Shown here in pieces: positions 24,000-35,134 of a stretch of 64,000 nt of DNA (the first letter of the stretch is position 1; each line of letters opens with the position of its first letter). The notes beneath the pieces are model-generated. The model had not been told where the DNA came from. It saw only the letters and a list, made by a program, of their open reading frames with translations, and ran no database searches. Position numbers and translations under genes: made by a program. Source of the stretch: Spiroplasma gladiatoris (GTDB lineage Bacteria; Bacillota_I; Bacilli_A; Mycoplasmatales; Mycoplasmataceae); the NCBI RefSeq assembly GCF_004379335.1, contig NZ_CP038013.1:248001-312000 (forward strand), read 5' to 3'.

Positions 24000-25550
24000 A
24001 TTAAAAAATTAATTTTAAAGTCACTAGCAATTAGTTTATTTAGTGGTTCGTTAGCACTTGGTATTTCTAAACCTAGTAGTTATAACAATAACACCACTAA
24101 TTTGTTTAATAAACAAAATGTAAGTGCAAATGAAAAAACGGATTTAGATTTCATTTTGATTGATGAATCAAAGATTGATTTAACATCTATTTTAAATCAA
24201 GAAAATTTAACAGATAATCAAATAATTTCTAAAACATTAAAAGATATAGCCGTTAAAAATAGTGAATATAAAAAAGAACTTATAAGTATAATATCGCTTT
24301 TGAAGAAAAATGATAATTACTTTTTAGTTACAGGATTAGAAAATCTAAAAAAAGAATTAGCAATAAAAAATAAATCTAAAAGAAGATTAAGTATTGAAGC
24401 TACAGATAATAATCCTTATTTCAATGGTGCATTAGAACTTGAGATTATTTTTACAAGAGATAATGTTGTTTATGATTTAACTGAAGTATTAAAAAATAGC
24501 AATTTAGGACTTTTAGAAAAAATTAGCGAGCTTGAAATTAAAGATAAAATAATAGAATTAAATCCTTTTTTAAAAGATAAATTTAATTATTTAAAAATAT
24601 CAGGTATAAATGATACTAGTGCAGATGTTATTTCTGTAAACAATCAAGTTTTTAGTAACAGTGTTCAAGTCTATTACAAAAAAGGTTATGATCTAAGTAA
24701 ATCTATTAAAAACTCTTATATGGGTAATTTTGAAAGTGTTCCATCAATTTTAGCAGTTAAAGAATTTATTAAGAAAAATAACAAAGATATATTAATAGAC
24801 AAAATAAACATTATATTTAAAAATGATTATTTTGAATTATCACCTAAAAAAAGTATGGATACTTATTTTGGTACCGCTAGAATAACTTACGGTTTAAAAA
24901 CTAATATATCTAAAAGCTCAATAACAAATTTAGGAGAAATTATTTTATTAACAAAAAATAGTATATTAGAAAAATTTGCTCGTATAAACAATCTTGATGT
25001 AAATAATCTTGAAGTAGTTGATGATAATTTAAGTTATGAAAAAGCAGTTATAAAAGCAAAAACATATTCAATTTATTATGGACAAGTAACTGTTACATAT
25101 TACAATTACAATGCTTTAACTCCAAACGATTATTCTGGCGAAAAAGCTGTTAATGCATATAGTTCTACTCAAAGAGATTATCATTCTAATACATTTCGAT
25201 TTGATGCTACTTTAGGGAAAAAAGCATTTTTAGCAACATTAAAAAATATAAAATTTGATATTTGGTTTAGAGCATGAAATAATGAAAATGGTGACTCTCA
25301 TTTTAACGGTCATCATACAGAAGTTGCTTCTTTAAATTCAAATCCTAATAGCAAGCTAATGTTTGATCATTCTTTTGTGGGAAAAGTAAATTATACAAAA
25401 GCTAATTGAACTATAAAATGATGATGAGACAATAACAGGCTTTATATAAATAGTTATATGTATTTTGAAAGTTATGCAAGCGGTTGAAATCCTAGTTGAG
25501 CAAAAACTAGTGGAGCATCAACATTGTCAAAAATATATTTTTCTTATTAA
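24000..25550 (+). CDS. Exported surface protein with probable ATT start codon
   Basis: The product has 516 residues. In frame with the body, a classical signal peptide begins ATT-AAA-AAA (IKKLILKSLAISLFSGSLAL), 9 bases after TAGGAG; no ATG fits until residue 35. ATT is an accepted start in table 4. There is no lipobox Cys, so it is probably secreted or anchored by the uncleaved signal. The mature part is rich in Asn, Lys and Tyr. Its C-terminal third has beta-rich, Trp/Tyr-rich sequence (YTKANWTIKWWWDNN) suggesting a folded extracellular domain. The function is unknown. Confidence 0.7.
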
Positions 25551-25587
25551 AGATAAATATTAATTTTAAAATATTTATGAAGTTTAA

Positions 25588-25622
25588 AACCAAATATTAT
25601 TTTATAATATTTGGTTCTTAAT
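25588..25622 (+). terminator. Hairpin after the surface protein gene, probable terminator
   Basis: 12-bp exact arms (25588-25599 and 25605-25616) followed by CTTAATAT. The weak T run lowers confidence. Confidence 0.55.
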
Positions 25623-25782
25623 ATAATAAGATTATTAAAAATATTATTTACTTTATGTTTTAGAACTTATTAGAGGTAATATTCATTTTCAATAATCCTA
25701 TGGAATAATGATAAAATCTATTTTTTAATGTGTGGTGTATAATTTTGTCATTAATATATAATTAAAATGAAAGGGTGATTAA

Positions 25783-27452
25783 ATGAAAAAATATTATATT
25801 TACTTTCTATTTCATATTTTTCGATAACACCAATGAACTATATTATTTCATGTGGTCAAAAACAATTAATAACAGAAGAAGAAATATTTAATATGATTGA
25901 AAAAAAAGCAAGTAATAAATATTATTATTATAGTAATGTTTCCGAATTTAAAGAAGTTTTAAAAGAAGAGTTTAAAAATTATAAATATATATATTTTGAT
26001 GAATTAAATAGCTACGCAGATAAAGGTTGACTAATAAAATTAAGAGAAGAAGATAAGACCAAACAAAATATAAAAGTTAATGTAGAAATTACTAGTGTTA
26101 TAGAACAAAATAATAGTTATCAACCCGATTACTCAAAATCCAACTCAAAAATTATAAATATTTTAAGAAGCTCTGTTAATGAAATGAGTTTTAAGGATGG
26201 AAACTATTACGAGACAAATTATGAAAATAAAAAAATCACTTTACAAATAGAAAACTTTAATTTGTTAGAAAATATAAAATATCAAATAAGCGATAATTCA
26301 GATCAAATATCAAAATTTGAGTATGATAAATTGGATAAGTCTAAAATTAACATTGAAGTTAAATTAAATAAATCAGAAGCAGATAAAAAAATTATTATCA
26401 TTTTTAGTGCTGATAATGCTATTAACGACACTAAGGTTATTATTAATAATAAAACTTCATATAATGCATCTAATGAAATGGTTAGTTCAATAAATAGTTG
26501 AGTTTATTCATCTTGAGGTGAAAAAACAAAAATAATAATGAATAGTAATAATTATAAAAACGTTAAAGTTAAACCTGTGAATAAAAATTTGACATTAGTA
26601 CAAGATTTTAAAGCTACAGGAAATGAACTAAGCGGCTATGTTATGTTTAATGAAATGGAATTTAATACAATAAACAAATTGACAGAAATTAAATTAGAAG
26701 TGAGTGAAGAAACAGATACTTTTTTAAGTATTGTAACAATTGAACTGTCTCCTATTATACCAATTAATTGAAAACCTCAATCATATATAAATTTAGAAGT
26801 AAATGAAGAACAAAAGTTTTTAGTTCAAGATGATAACAAAAATGTAAAAATATTGATAAGTAGTGAAGAAAGAAAAGAAAATAACATAATTTTTAAAAAT
26901 GGGAAAAGTACAAAAAATTATATTGATTATTCAAATGAAAAATCAATCGATATTGAGGCTTGGATGTATAATAAAAATAATAATAAAAGTAGCATAACAA
27001 TTGAAGCTGATCATTTGTTTAAACTAGATAATTCAAAAGAATTTTCTATAAAGTATAAAACCGATTATAATATTGAAGTTCTTAGATATTATTATAAAAA
27101 TCCAAATTGGGAAGTTACACCTAATATTTTTAATATAAAACCACAAAATGATAAAACATTAAGCTGAAAAATAAGTGATAAAAAAATTATAGTTGATACT
27201 AATGCTGAATCATTTTACTTTCTTATAAAAACAGATATTTTTAGAAGAACAAATTGTGAAATTACATACATATCTGCTGTTAACTCACTGATTTCTAAAA
27301 TTAACTATACAAAACCTGATACTATAAATGATTTTACATCCGTTGAAATCAAATATGATCTTGATGACCTTATAAAAGAGAAACAAATTTTAATATTTTG
27401 AACCATAAACGGATTTGCAGATGATATAGAGATGATAATAAATTATGTATAG
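25783..27452 (+). pseudogene. Lipoprotein gene off frame at an A6 run (possible phase-variable gene)
   Basis: AAAGGGTG and ATG at 25783 start a lipoprotein signal, but the six A at 25786-25791 put the ATG out of frame with the rest. With seven A the start would read MKKILYLLSISYFSITPMNY then IISC, a perfect lipobox. The remaining ~540 codons (reading TGA as Trp) are open to TAG at 27450-27452, so the body is not decayed. The product would be a ~556-residue Asn/Lys-rich surface lipoprotein of unknown role. It may be switched on by slippage, or be an early pseudogene or sequencing artefact. Confidence 0.7.
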
Positions 27453-27587
27453 AAAAAATCAATATAAAAAAACCTTTTAAAAAACTATTTTTTTATATTA
27501 AATGTCAATAACTAATTTATTTTTTCAAACTTTATTTTTTAGTTTTTATTAAATTTAAATATTTGTATAATCATTTAAAAGATAATT

Positions 27588-28146
27588 ATGAAGAAATTAT
27601 TGAATTTTTTATTAATAGGTGTTAGTAGTAGCGTAAGCTTAAATTCTACAAATACAAATCCCAGAATAAATACTACTATTAAGGATAAAAAAATATAGAT
27701 AAAAAATATTCTGAATAAAAAATTATTATTGGTAAAAAAACAAATATTATTGATACATGAGTTGAACTTCTAAAAGCTGTTGATATAATAAAAAGATTTG
27801 TTGAAGTAGGAAACGTATTAATGTTAGAAATTATGAGAATAGCAAAATAGATTTTTTAAACAATATAAATTGATTAGTATTGTAGTGGAAATTGGAGTAA
27901 GTTATTTTACAAATTATTTAAATTCAGAGTGTGCTATACGTTTTTATGATAATTATAAGTTTGATATAATTACAAAGAGGAATTAATAAAGATTATTAAA
28001 AAGTATTTTATAAAGATTTTTATTCAAATATAGGAAGAATGTATGTTCTTCTTAAAGTTTATATAGAAGAGTTTTGAGGTAATGATAGATTTGTTATAAA
28101 AACATGAATAAAAAGTATTTTACATAATGAAATTTATTCTGACTAA
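27588..28146 (+). pseudogene. Remnant of an exported protein gene
   Basis: An ATG at 27588 starts a signal-peptide-like segment (MKKLLNFLLIGVSSSVSLNS) that stops after about 37 codons. Further coding-like fragments follow in shifting frames, such as TNIIDTWVELLKAVDIIKRF and FYKDFYSNIGRMYVLLKVYI (TGA as Trp). The order and composition fit a once intact surface protein now broken by several frameshifts and stops. It lies between the A6 lipoprotein and an IS remnant. Confidence 0.55.
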
Positions 28147-28221
28147 ACAAATATGCAAAGTGAAATAGAATTTAAAAAATATAAATTTACTATATACTAA
28201 AATATTTGCTTAATTTTTTAA

Positions 28222-28248
28222 AAAAAAGAAGGTAAATCTTCTTTTTTG
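28222..28248 (+). terminator. Intrinsic terminator
   Basis: AAAAAAGAAG pairs with CTTCTTTTTT around a 6-base loop. Confidence 0.75.
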
Positions 28249-28290
28249 ACTTTTAAACTTAATTTAAAATATTTTAAAAAATTATTTTGA

Positions 28291-29537
28291 TTGTAAGCGA
28301 TAATGTCGCAAAAAAACTGATTTATTATATTTTTTTCTTATATTTTTCTTTTCTTATTAAATATATTTAAACAGATATATTTCTAAGGATTTTCAATTTT
28401 TGTAATTTCATAGATTCTGTTTCTTATTTTTTAATTGTATAGTTATTCACATGAAGTCTATGGTCATTTATTTCTATTAATTCATAAGCTTCATTGCTAA
28501 TTGAAGAATAATATTTATCATCTTAAGTTTCATAACCCTAACTCTCGTTTTTAGTTTTAAATACAGAGTTTCATAACCCGAATAAACAAATCATTTTTTA
28601 TTATCTTAATCAATACTTGAACCTTTATTACAATTCTTGTGGTCCTATATGAAAACCATTTAGGATTCTTTATAAATTTTTCTTAGAACTATTTTATAAT
28701 TATCAATAAAAGTTAAATATTTTTTATTATATTATTTAATCAGTCTAGGCAAATAACCTTCTAACTTATCAACTATTTTAATTCGAATTCTTTGAGATCA
28801 TCTTATTTGTGATGTGCCAAAAGTTGTATAAACCAAAGCTTTTTATTAGGGGATAAAAGTAATTTATGTTGATATTTTTAAAGAATGGAAAATAAAATGT
28901 AATTGAGTATGAAGCTCTGAATAGTCTTTAGAGTCTCTAATTACTTTGAAAATAAATACATTTTAATTATAAGTTTCATTCTTCATAGGAATATCATAAT
29001 TTATAAAGGTTTCTTTATAAACTTTATAATACCTCTTAATTGTTTCAGACTCGCTAAAATGTCTTGCTAAATTTCTTTTGTAGGCTTATCAACCATAATG
29101 TGTAAATGACTTTTTATTTCTTTAATCCACTCATAATCTGGAACATCTAATTCAAAAAATGCCCCAAAATTTGTTTATCTTTTTTTTGGGTTTGGTTATG
29201 GTGCTTTAATAAAATAATTTTATTTTTAATTATAAATAATAGGTTTAAGTCATTGTATAGGCGCTTAGCTCTTAATCTGATCTTTCTTTGGAATTTTTTC
29301 AGTATTTCTATGAATAAAAGCTTTTTTCAAATTTTTTATACTATTTTAACTTTCTAAATGTATTTATTTTTGATTCCCGGTGTTTATGCCATCTAGTTTA
29401 TAAGACAAACCTTTTATAACTTTTAATTAAATTTGTTTGATTATGTCTAATACAAATCCTCTCATAATTTTGCCTCCAAGTATATTTTATTTGTGGCATA
29501 ATGATTATTAAATGTTTGTGACATAATCGTTTTTTAT
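28291..29537 (-). mobile_element. IS1202-like element, copy 2: full length but heavily decayed
   Basis: The left end TTGTAAGCGATAATGTCGCAA and two copies of the right end (near 29490 and 29517) match the ends of copy 3 at 49.2-50.7 kb. The interior aligns with the copy 3 transposase along its whole length, including the start region at 29465 (minus strand, after GGAGGC). It carries many stops and frameshifts and some deletions. It is the most degraded of the longer copies and cannot make a transposase. Confidence 0.8.
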
Positions 29538-29638
29538 TCATAATTGTTATTATTTTTAAAAAAAGGAAAATACAACAATATAGAATTTTGATATATAATC
29601 AAGTTGTTAAATTAATAAAAAAGTAAGGAAAATTAAAT

Positions 29639-31588
29639 ATGAAAATAACTTTATTAGACGGACATATAAAAGAATATAAAGAACCAAAGTCTGTTGTTGA
29701 AATTGCAGGTGATATTGCAATGAGCTTGAAGAAAAAATGTTTAGGAGCTTTAGTTAATGAAGAAGTTGTGTTAACTAATCACACAATTATTGATAGTGAT
29801 TGTAAAATGGAAATCATTACAGAAAAGCACGACTTATATAAATCTATAACAAACTATACTGCAAAAATAATACTAATGTTTGCTTTAAAAACTATTTATC
29901 CTAATGCAGAAATAGTTCCTCAAATTGATGATTTAGATTTAGATGAATTTTCTTTATTTTTTAATCTACCTCAAGGATTAAAATTTGAAGAATTAAAAAG
30001 TGTTGAAGAACTAGCTAATAAAATAATTTCAGAAAAAACAGAGTTTGATTTTGAAAGTAACAAAAATAAAAAATTTTTAGACGAGTTAAAAAATTTATTT
30101 GATAAAAAAGAATATCAAGACTTCTTAATAAAAGAAAATGAAAAAAGATATAAAAGTTTTGAAATAGCTTCATACAAAGGGCAAGATTTTTTTGTTAGAA
30201 ATGCTATATTAAAAAACACTGGTGAATTATATAAAATAGAATTAACTCAATTAACAGGATCTTATTTTTTAGGTGATGCTTCAAATCCGATGATTTATCG
30301 ACTACATGGAATAACTGCTCCTAATAAAGAAGCTTTTGAAGAATTAAAAATTCAACTTGAAGAACAAAAAAGTAATGATCATAAATTTATTGCAAAAAAC
30401 TTAGAAATTTTTCATTTAGATCCAATAATCGGACAGGGTCTACCAATTTGACTTCCTAATGGAACAATTTTAAAACAAGAAATAAAAAAATATCTTATGC
30501 AAAAAGAATTTGAATATGACTTTATTCAAATTGAAACTCCAGTTATTGGTACAAGTGATTTGTATAAAAGAAGTGGTCACTGAGACCATTATCGTGAAGA
30601 TATGTTTGCTCCAATGCAATTGCCAAAAGAAGAAATGGTTTTAAAACCAATGAGTTGTCCTCACCATATTAGCGTTTATAACTATAAACAAAGAAGTTAT
30701 AGAGACTTACCATTGAGATTTGCAGAACATGCATTACAACATAGATACGAATCTTCAGGAAGTTTAACTGGTTTAGAAAGAGTTAGAGCTATGGAGTTAA
30801 CTGACTCTCATATTTTTGCAAGACCAGATCAAGTTAAAGAAGAATTTGTAAGATGTTTTAATTTGATTCAAGAAGTTTTAGAAACTTTTGATATTAAAAT
30901 TGACTATTTATCATTATCTTTGAGAGATCCAGAAGATAAACATAAATATTTTAATGATGATAAAATGTGAAATGAAGCTGAAGCTCAATTAGAAGAAGTT
31001 TTAAAAGAATTAAAATTAGACTATAAAAAAATGATTGGAGAAGCTGCTTTTTATGGCCCTAAACTTGATATTCAAGCAAAAACAGCATTAGGACATGAAA
31101 TAACAGTTTCAACAATTCAATTAGACTTCTTGTTACCTTCAAAATTTGAACTAGAATATGTTGGACCTAATGGAGACTTTTTAAGACCAATTATGATTCA
31201 TAGAGGATTGGTTGGAACTTATGAAAGATTTATTTCTGTTTTATTAGAACAAACTAAAGGAGTTTTACCGCTTTGATGTACTCCAAAACAAGTTATGATA
31301 ATACCAGTTCAACAGAATGGTGACAACACATATGTTGAAAAAATTAGACAAGAATTAAAAAAAGAAAATATTAGAGCTGAAATTGACAAAAGAGATGAAA
31401 GACTTAGTTATAAAGTAAGAGATGCTCAAATTAAAAAAATACCATATCAACTTGTTATTGGTGCTAATGAAGAAAAAAATAATGATATTACTTATAGAAT
31501 GTATGGAAGTGAAGAATCAACAACAATTAAATTAGAAGAATTTATAAAAATGTTAAAAGAAATAATTGATAAAAAAATATATGCATAA
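29639..31588 (+). CDS. thrS: Threonyl-tRNA synthetase, editing site degenerate
   Basis: The product has 649 residues: N-terminal TGS-like domain, N2 (editing) domain, class II catalytic core and anticodon-binding domain. Catalytic features are intact: [15 protein letters not shown] (zinc Cys), [22 protein letters not shown], and [15 protein letters not shown]. In the editing domain the usual HxxxH reads NYTAK (72-76) and the usual CRGPH reads VRNAI (186-190), so the residues that clear Ser-tRNA(Thr) are lost. AAGGAAAA Shine-Dalgarno. TGA encodes Trp at several sites. Confidence 0.95.
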
Positions 31589-31590
31589 GT

Positions 31591-31620
31591 TAAAAAAATA
31601 GTCTTTGACTATTTTTTTAA
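31591..31620 (+). terminator. Intrinsic terminator of thrS
   Basis: Exact 13-bp arms (31591-31603 and 31607-31619) with a TTT loop and T run. Confidence 0.88.
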
Positions 31621-31676
31621 CTTTAAATTATTTGAATATATTTGTTATTATATTAGTAATTATTTAAAGGATATTT

Positions 31677-33509
31677 ATGAGCAAAAAAAAGAAAGAAAAA
31701 TACGTAACTGATAAGCAATTTAGTTTTAAAAAAATGTTCGCTGCATTAAGAATGGTTGGTGGTGGAATAAAAAGACATCCTATTCTATTTTTTTTGTGTT
31801 CATTAACCACTGTAATTGATTCAATTGCTTGATCTTTTTCAGCAGTGGTTGTTAAAGGATTAACTACAATATTACTTGATTCATCTAATAATACAAAGAC
31901 TTCTTCATTATATGGAATTGTAGATTTAACTTGACAACAATGAATTTATTTAGGAATTGGAATGTTTTTATTATTTGTATTAATGGAATTTTTAACAAAT
32001 ATTACATCAGGAATGTTTTCTAAAAAACTAGAAATTGATGTTAGAAAAGCAGCACTTAAACATTTAGTAGAAATTGATATTAGTTATTATTCAAAAAACC
32101 AAATCGGATTAATAATGACAAGAGTAATTGGAGATAGTCAAAGTTTAGGTGATTCGTTTAATCAATTTTATTTAACATTTATTTGAATGTTAGGAAGTAT
32201 TTTTTCAACTGTTGCAATTATGTTTAGTATTAACACAACCCTTGCCACAATTGCAGTATCACTTTTAATTTTAATGTTAATTGTAATAACTATTATGTTT
32301 ATATTTTTTAGAAGAGCAAATATTATTTCTTTTGATGTTCGACAAAAAATTGATGCAGATATTATTGATCGTTTAATAAATGTAAGATTAATTAAAGCAA
32401 CAGGATCTGAAAATTTTGAAACAAAAAGAAATTTTGAATTACATAAAAAGTATGACGTAAGAAAATCTTATGCGATCAAGTGGCAAGCTTTTTTAAATGT
32501 ATTTAATGGAGTAATGATTTCTTTGTTACCAATAATTATGTTAATTATTAATATATTTTTATATCAAGATAAAATGCCAAGAAGTGAATTTAGTAGTTTA
32601 ACAGTAACTTTTATAAGTGCTAGTACAAATTTTTTAATTAATCTTTCTGTATTAACTCAAATTTTAGGAGGGATAATGTGAATGTCAAATTGTGCTATGC
32701 GTCTTAATTACATTTTTAATGAAAAAACAATTATTAATTTTGAAAAACAACCAATTAAAATTAATTCAATTGAAACTATAGAATTCAAAGATGTAAGTTT
32801 TAATTATCCAGAATCGCCAACAGTAAATGTTTTGCCAAAAATTAATATAAGTTTTGAAAAAGGAAAAAGTTATGCATTTGTTGGTGAAACTGGAGTAGGA
32901 AAATCAACTATTGCAAAAATGCTTTTAAGATTTTATGATGTAACCACTGGAGAATTATTGATTAATGGCATAAATATTAAAAAATTAGATTTATCAAATT
33001 ATTTATCTTATGTTGGTTATGTTGAACAAGAACCTCAAATTTTATATGGAACAGTTATGGATAATTTAAAATATAGTTTAGGATGAGAAGCAAGTGACTC
33101 TCAAGCAATTGAGGCTTCAAAAAAAGCAAAGCTACATGACTTCATAGAATCACTCCCAGATAAATATGATACAATACTAGGGGAACGTGGTTTTATGTTT
33201 TCTGGAGGACAAAAACAAAGATTAATTATAGCGAGATTGTTTTTAAAAAATCCACAACTTCTAATATTAGATGAAGCAACAAGTGCTTTAGATAATATTG
33301 TTGAAAAAGAAATTCAAAGTGAATTAGATTTATTAATGAAAGATAGAACAACAATCGTGATTGCTCATAGATTATCAACTATAAAAAATGTTGATAGTGT
33401 TATTGTTCTTGAAAGAAATATCGGTATAAGCCAAATTGGTAGTTTTGATGAATTAAAAAAAGTACCAGGTAGATTTCAAAAACTATATAATTATGGATTG
33501 TTAAAATAA
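31677..33509 (+). CDS. ABC exporter, fused membrane and ATPase domains
   Basis: The product has 610 residues, a half-transporter that would dimerise. The first ~340 residues contain about six transmembrane helices with the ABC type-1 exporter pattern (LEIDVRKAALKHLVEIDISYY). The ATPase part has Walker A VGETGVGKSTIAK, Q-loop VGYVEQEPQILYG, signature MFSGGQKQRLIIAR, Walker B LLILDEATSALD and the H-loop VIAHRLSTI. Such MdlB/MsbA-like proteins export lipids, drugs or peptides; the substrate cannot be inferred. The EIIA gene follows 20 bases later. Confidence 0.92.
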
Positions 33510-33529
33510 AGAATGAGGTATTTAATATA

Positions 33530-33853
33530 ATGGCAACAGAATTAAATTGAGAAGAAATTTCTATGGGGATTATTACTTATGCGGGAATGGCAAAAACAAA
33601 TGCTGTTTTAGCTATTAGAGAAGCAAAAGAAAAAAATTACACTAAAGCAGAAGAATTATTGAAAGAAGCACATGAACATATTATTACTGCTGAAAAAATG
33701 CATATGGATGTAATTACTGCAGAATGTAATGGCGAAAAAATTGAATTTAAAGTATTATTTATGCACTCAGAAGATCAAATGTTAACAACTCAATCAATGC
33801 TTGTTTTAGCAGAAGAAATGATTGAAATGTACAAAATTATACATAATAAATAA
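33530..33853 (+). CDS. PTS lactose/cellobiose-type EIIA
   Basis: The product has 107 residues, a small three-helix protein that trimerises. ISMGIITYAGMAKTNAVLAI and the phosphorylation region KVLFMHSEDQMLTTQS identify the family; His79 is the likely phosphorylated residue. In characterised lactose EIIA the motif is HAQDH; here the second His is Gln83. It probably serves the EIIB/EIIC encoded at 16.6-19.5 kb, which lack a neighbouring EIIA. It could also serve a PTS outside this window. A terminator follows. Confidence 0.88.
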
Positions 33854-33881
33854 AAAAATACTCTTTGGAGTATTTTTTTAT
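33851..33881 (+). terminator. Intrinsic terminator
   Basis: AAAAAATACTC pairs with GAGTATTTTTT, T run after; overlaps the EIIA stop. Confidence 0.85.
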
Positions 33882-33946
33882 TTATTTAATTAAAACTTAA
33901 AATAATTTCTAATTGTTATAAAATATATATAGAAAAGAGGATTAAA

Positions 33947-35047
33947 ATGAAAAGAAAGATTGGATTAAGTATTTTTCCTGAACAATCGACTTTTGAAAAA
34001 GATAAAAATTATCTAGACAAAGCTTATAGTTTAGGATATGAGGTTATGTTTACAAGTATTTTGCATTTTGTAGGAAGTGAAAATGAAAAACAAAAAGCCA
34101 AAATGGTACTAGATGTTGTTAAATATGCTAAACAAAAAGGCTTTTATACTATTGTTGATGTTGAGTATAAATCTATGGAATTAATAGGTATTTCAATAAA
34201 TGACACTTCAAAATGTAATGAGTATGGAATTGATTGTTTGAGATTAGATTCTCCAAGTTTACCAGCTGAAATTGCTTTTGTTACGCATAATAAAGCAAAA
34301 ATTGATATTCAATTAAACATGTCTAATAATGATAGTTTGATTGATAATGTTATGGATTTTAAACCATTATCTCATAGACTAAGTGGTTGTCATAACTTTT
34401 ACCCTTTAGAATTTACAGCATTACCTTTTAATTACTTTTTAGAATGTAATCAAAGATATTTAAAATATAGATTAAATACATCTGCATTTGTAGGAAGTCA
34501 TTTTGGTGAAATGACAAGTGCAGTTGGACAAAAAGAACTGCCAACAATTGAAGAACAAAGACATTTACCTGTCGCTCAACAAGCTAAACTTTTATTTTAC
34601 ACAGATCAAATTGATACTGTTTTATTTGGTAACGCTTATGCTTCAAACGAAGAATTAGAAGAGTTAGCAAAAGTTGACCGTGATGAATTAACATTTGATA
34701 TAAAATGTGATAATGAAGTTAGTGAAATTGAAAAACAAGTTTTACTATTCGATCATTATAGACGTGGAGATATTACAGAATACTTTATAAGATCAACTCA
34801 GTCAAGAGTAAAATTTAAAAATGAAGATATTCCAAGTAGAAACTCAAAATCTAGTTACAATATTGGTGATGTTGTCATCATTAACAATAACGATAAAAAG
34901 TATAAAGGTGAAATTCATATAATTTTAAAAAATAATTTTATAGATAAAAACAATAAATATAACTATTTGGCAACAATTAAACAATCAGAAATGAGATTGT
35001 TAGAATTTGTTACACCATGAAAACAATTTAGATTTAATTTAACCTAG
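33947..35047 (+). CDS. MupG/DUF871 family protein (6-phospho-N-acetylmuramidase-like)
   Basis: The product has 366 residues. It begins KIGLSIFPEQS, contains GIDCLRLDSP and the hallmark SGCHNFYPLEFTALP, and ends in a beta-rich domain with YNIGDVVIINN; this layout is that of DUF871. MupG, a characterised member, cleaves MurNAc-6-phosphate glycosides in peptidoglycan recycling. Mollicutes have no wall, so the role here may be cleavage of another PTS-imported phosphoglycoside. It has its own GAGG Shine-Dalgarno and lies just after a PTS EIIA gene. Confidence 0.82.
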
Positions 35048-35134
35048 ATAATCATAAAAATTAAATTATTTTTAGGCATTTAAAAATACTTTTAAACTTG
35101 TGAATGCTATTATCTTTTTAAGAGGATAATAAAA

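Noticed and set aside
28291-29537. Region first considered as several small novel genes
   Set aside because: It aligns along its length with the IS1202-like copy at 49.2-50.7 kb, so the pieces are transposase remnants.
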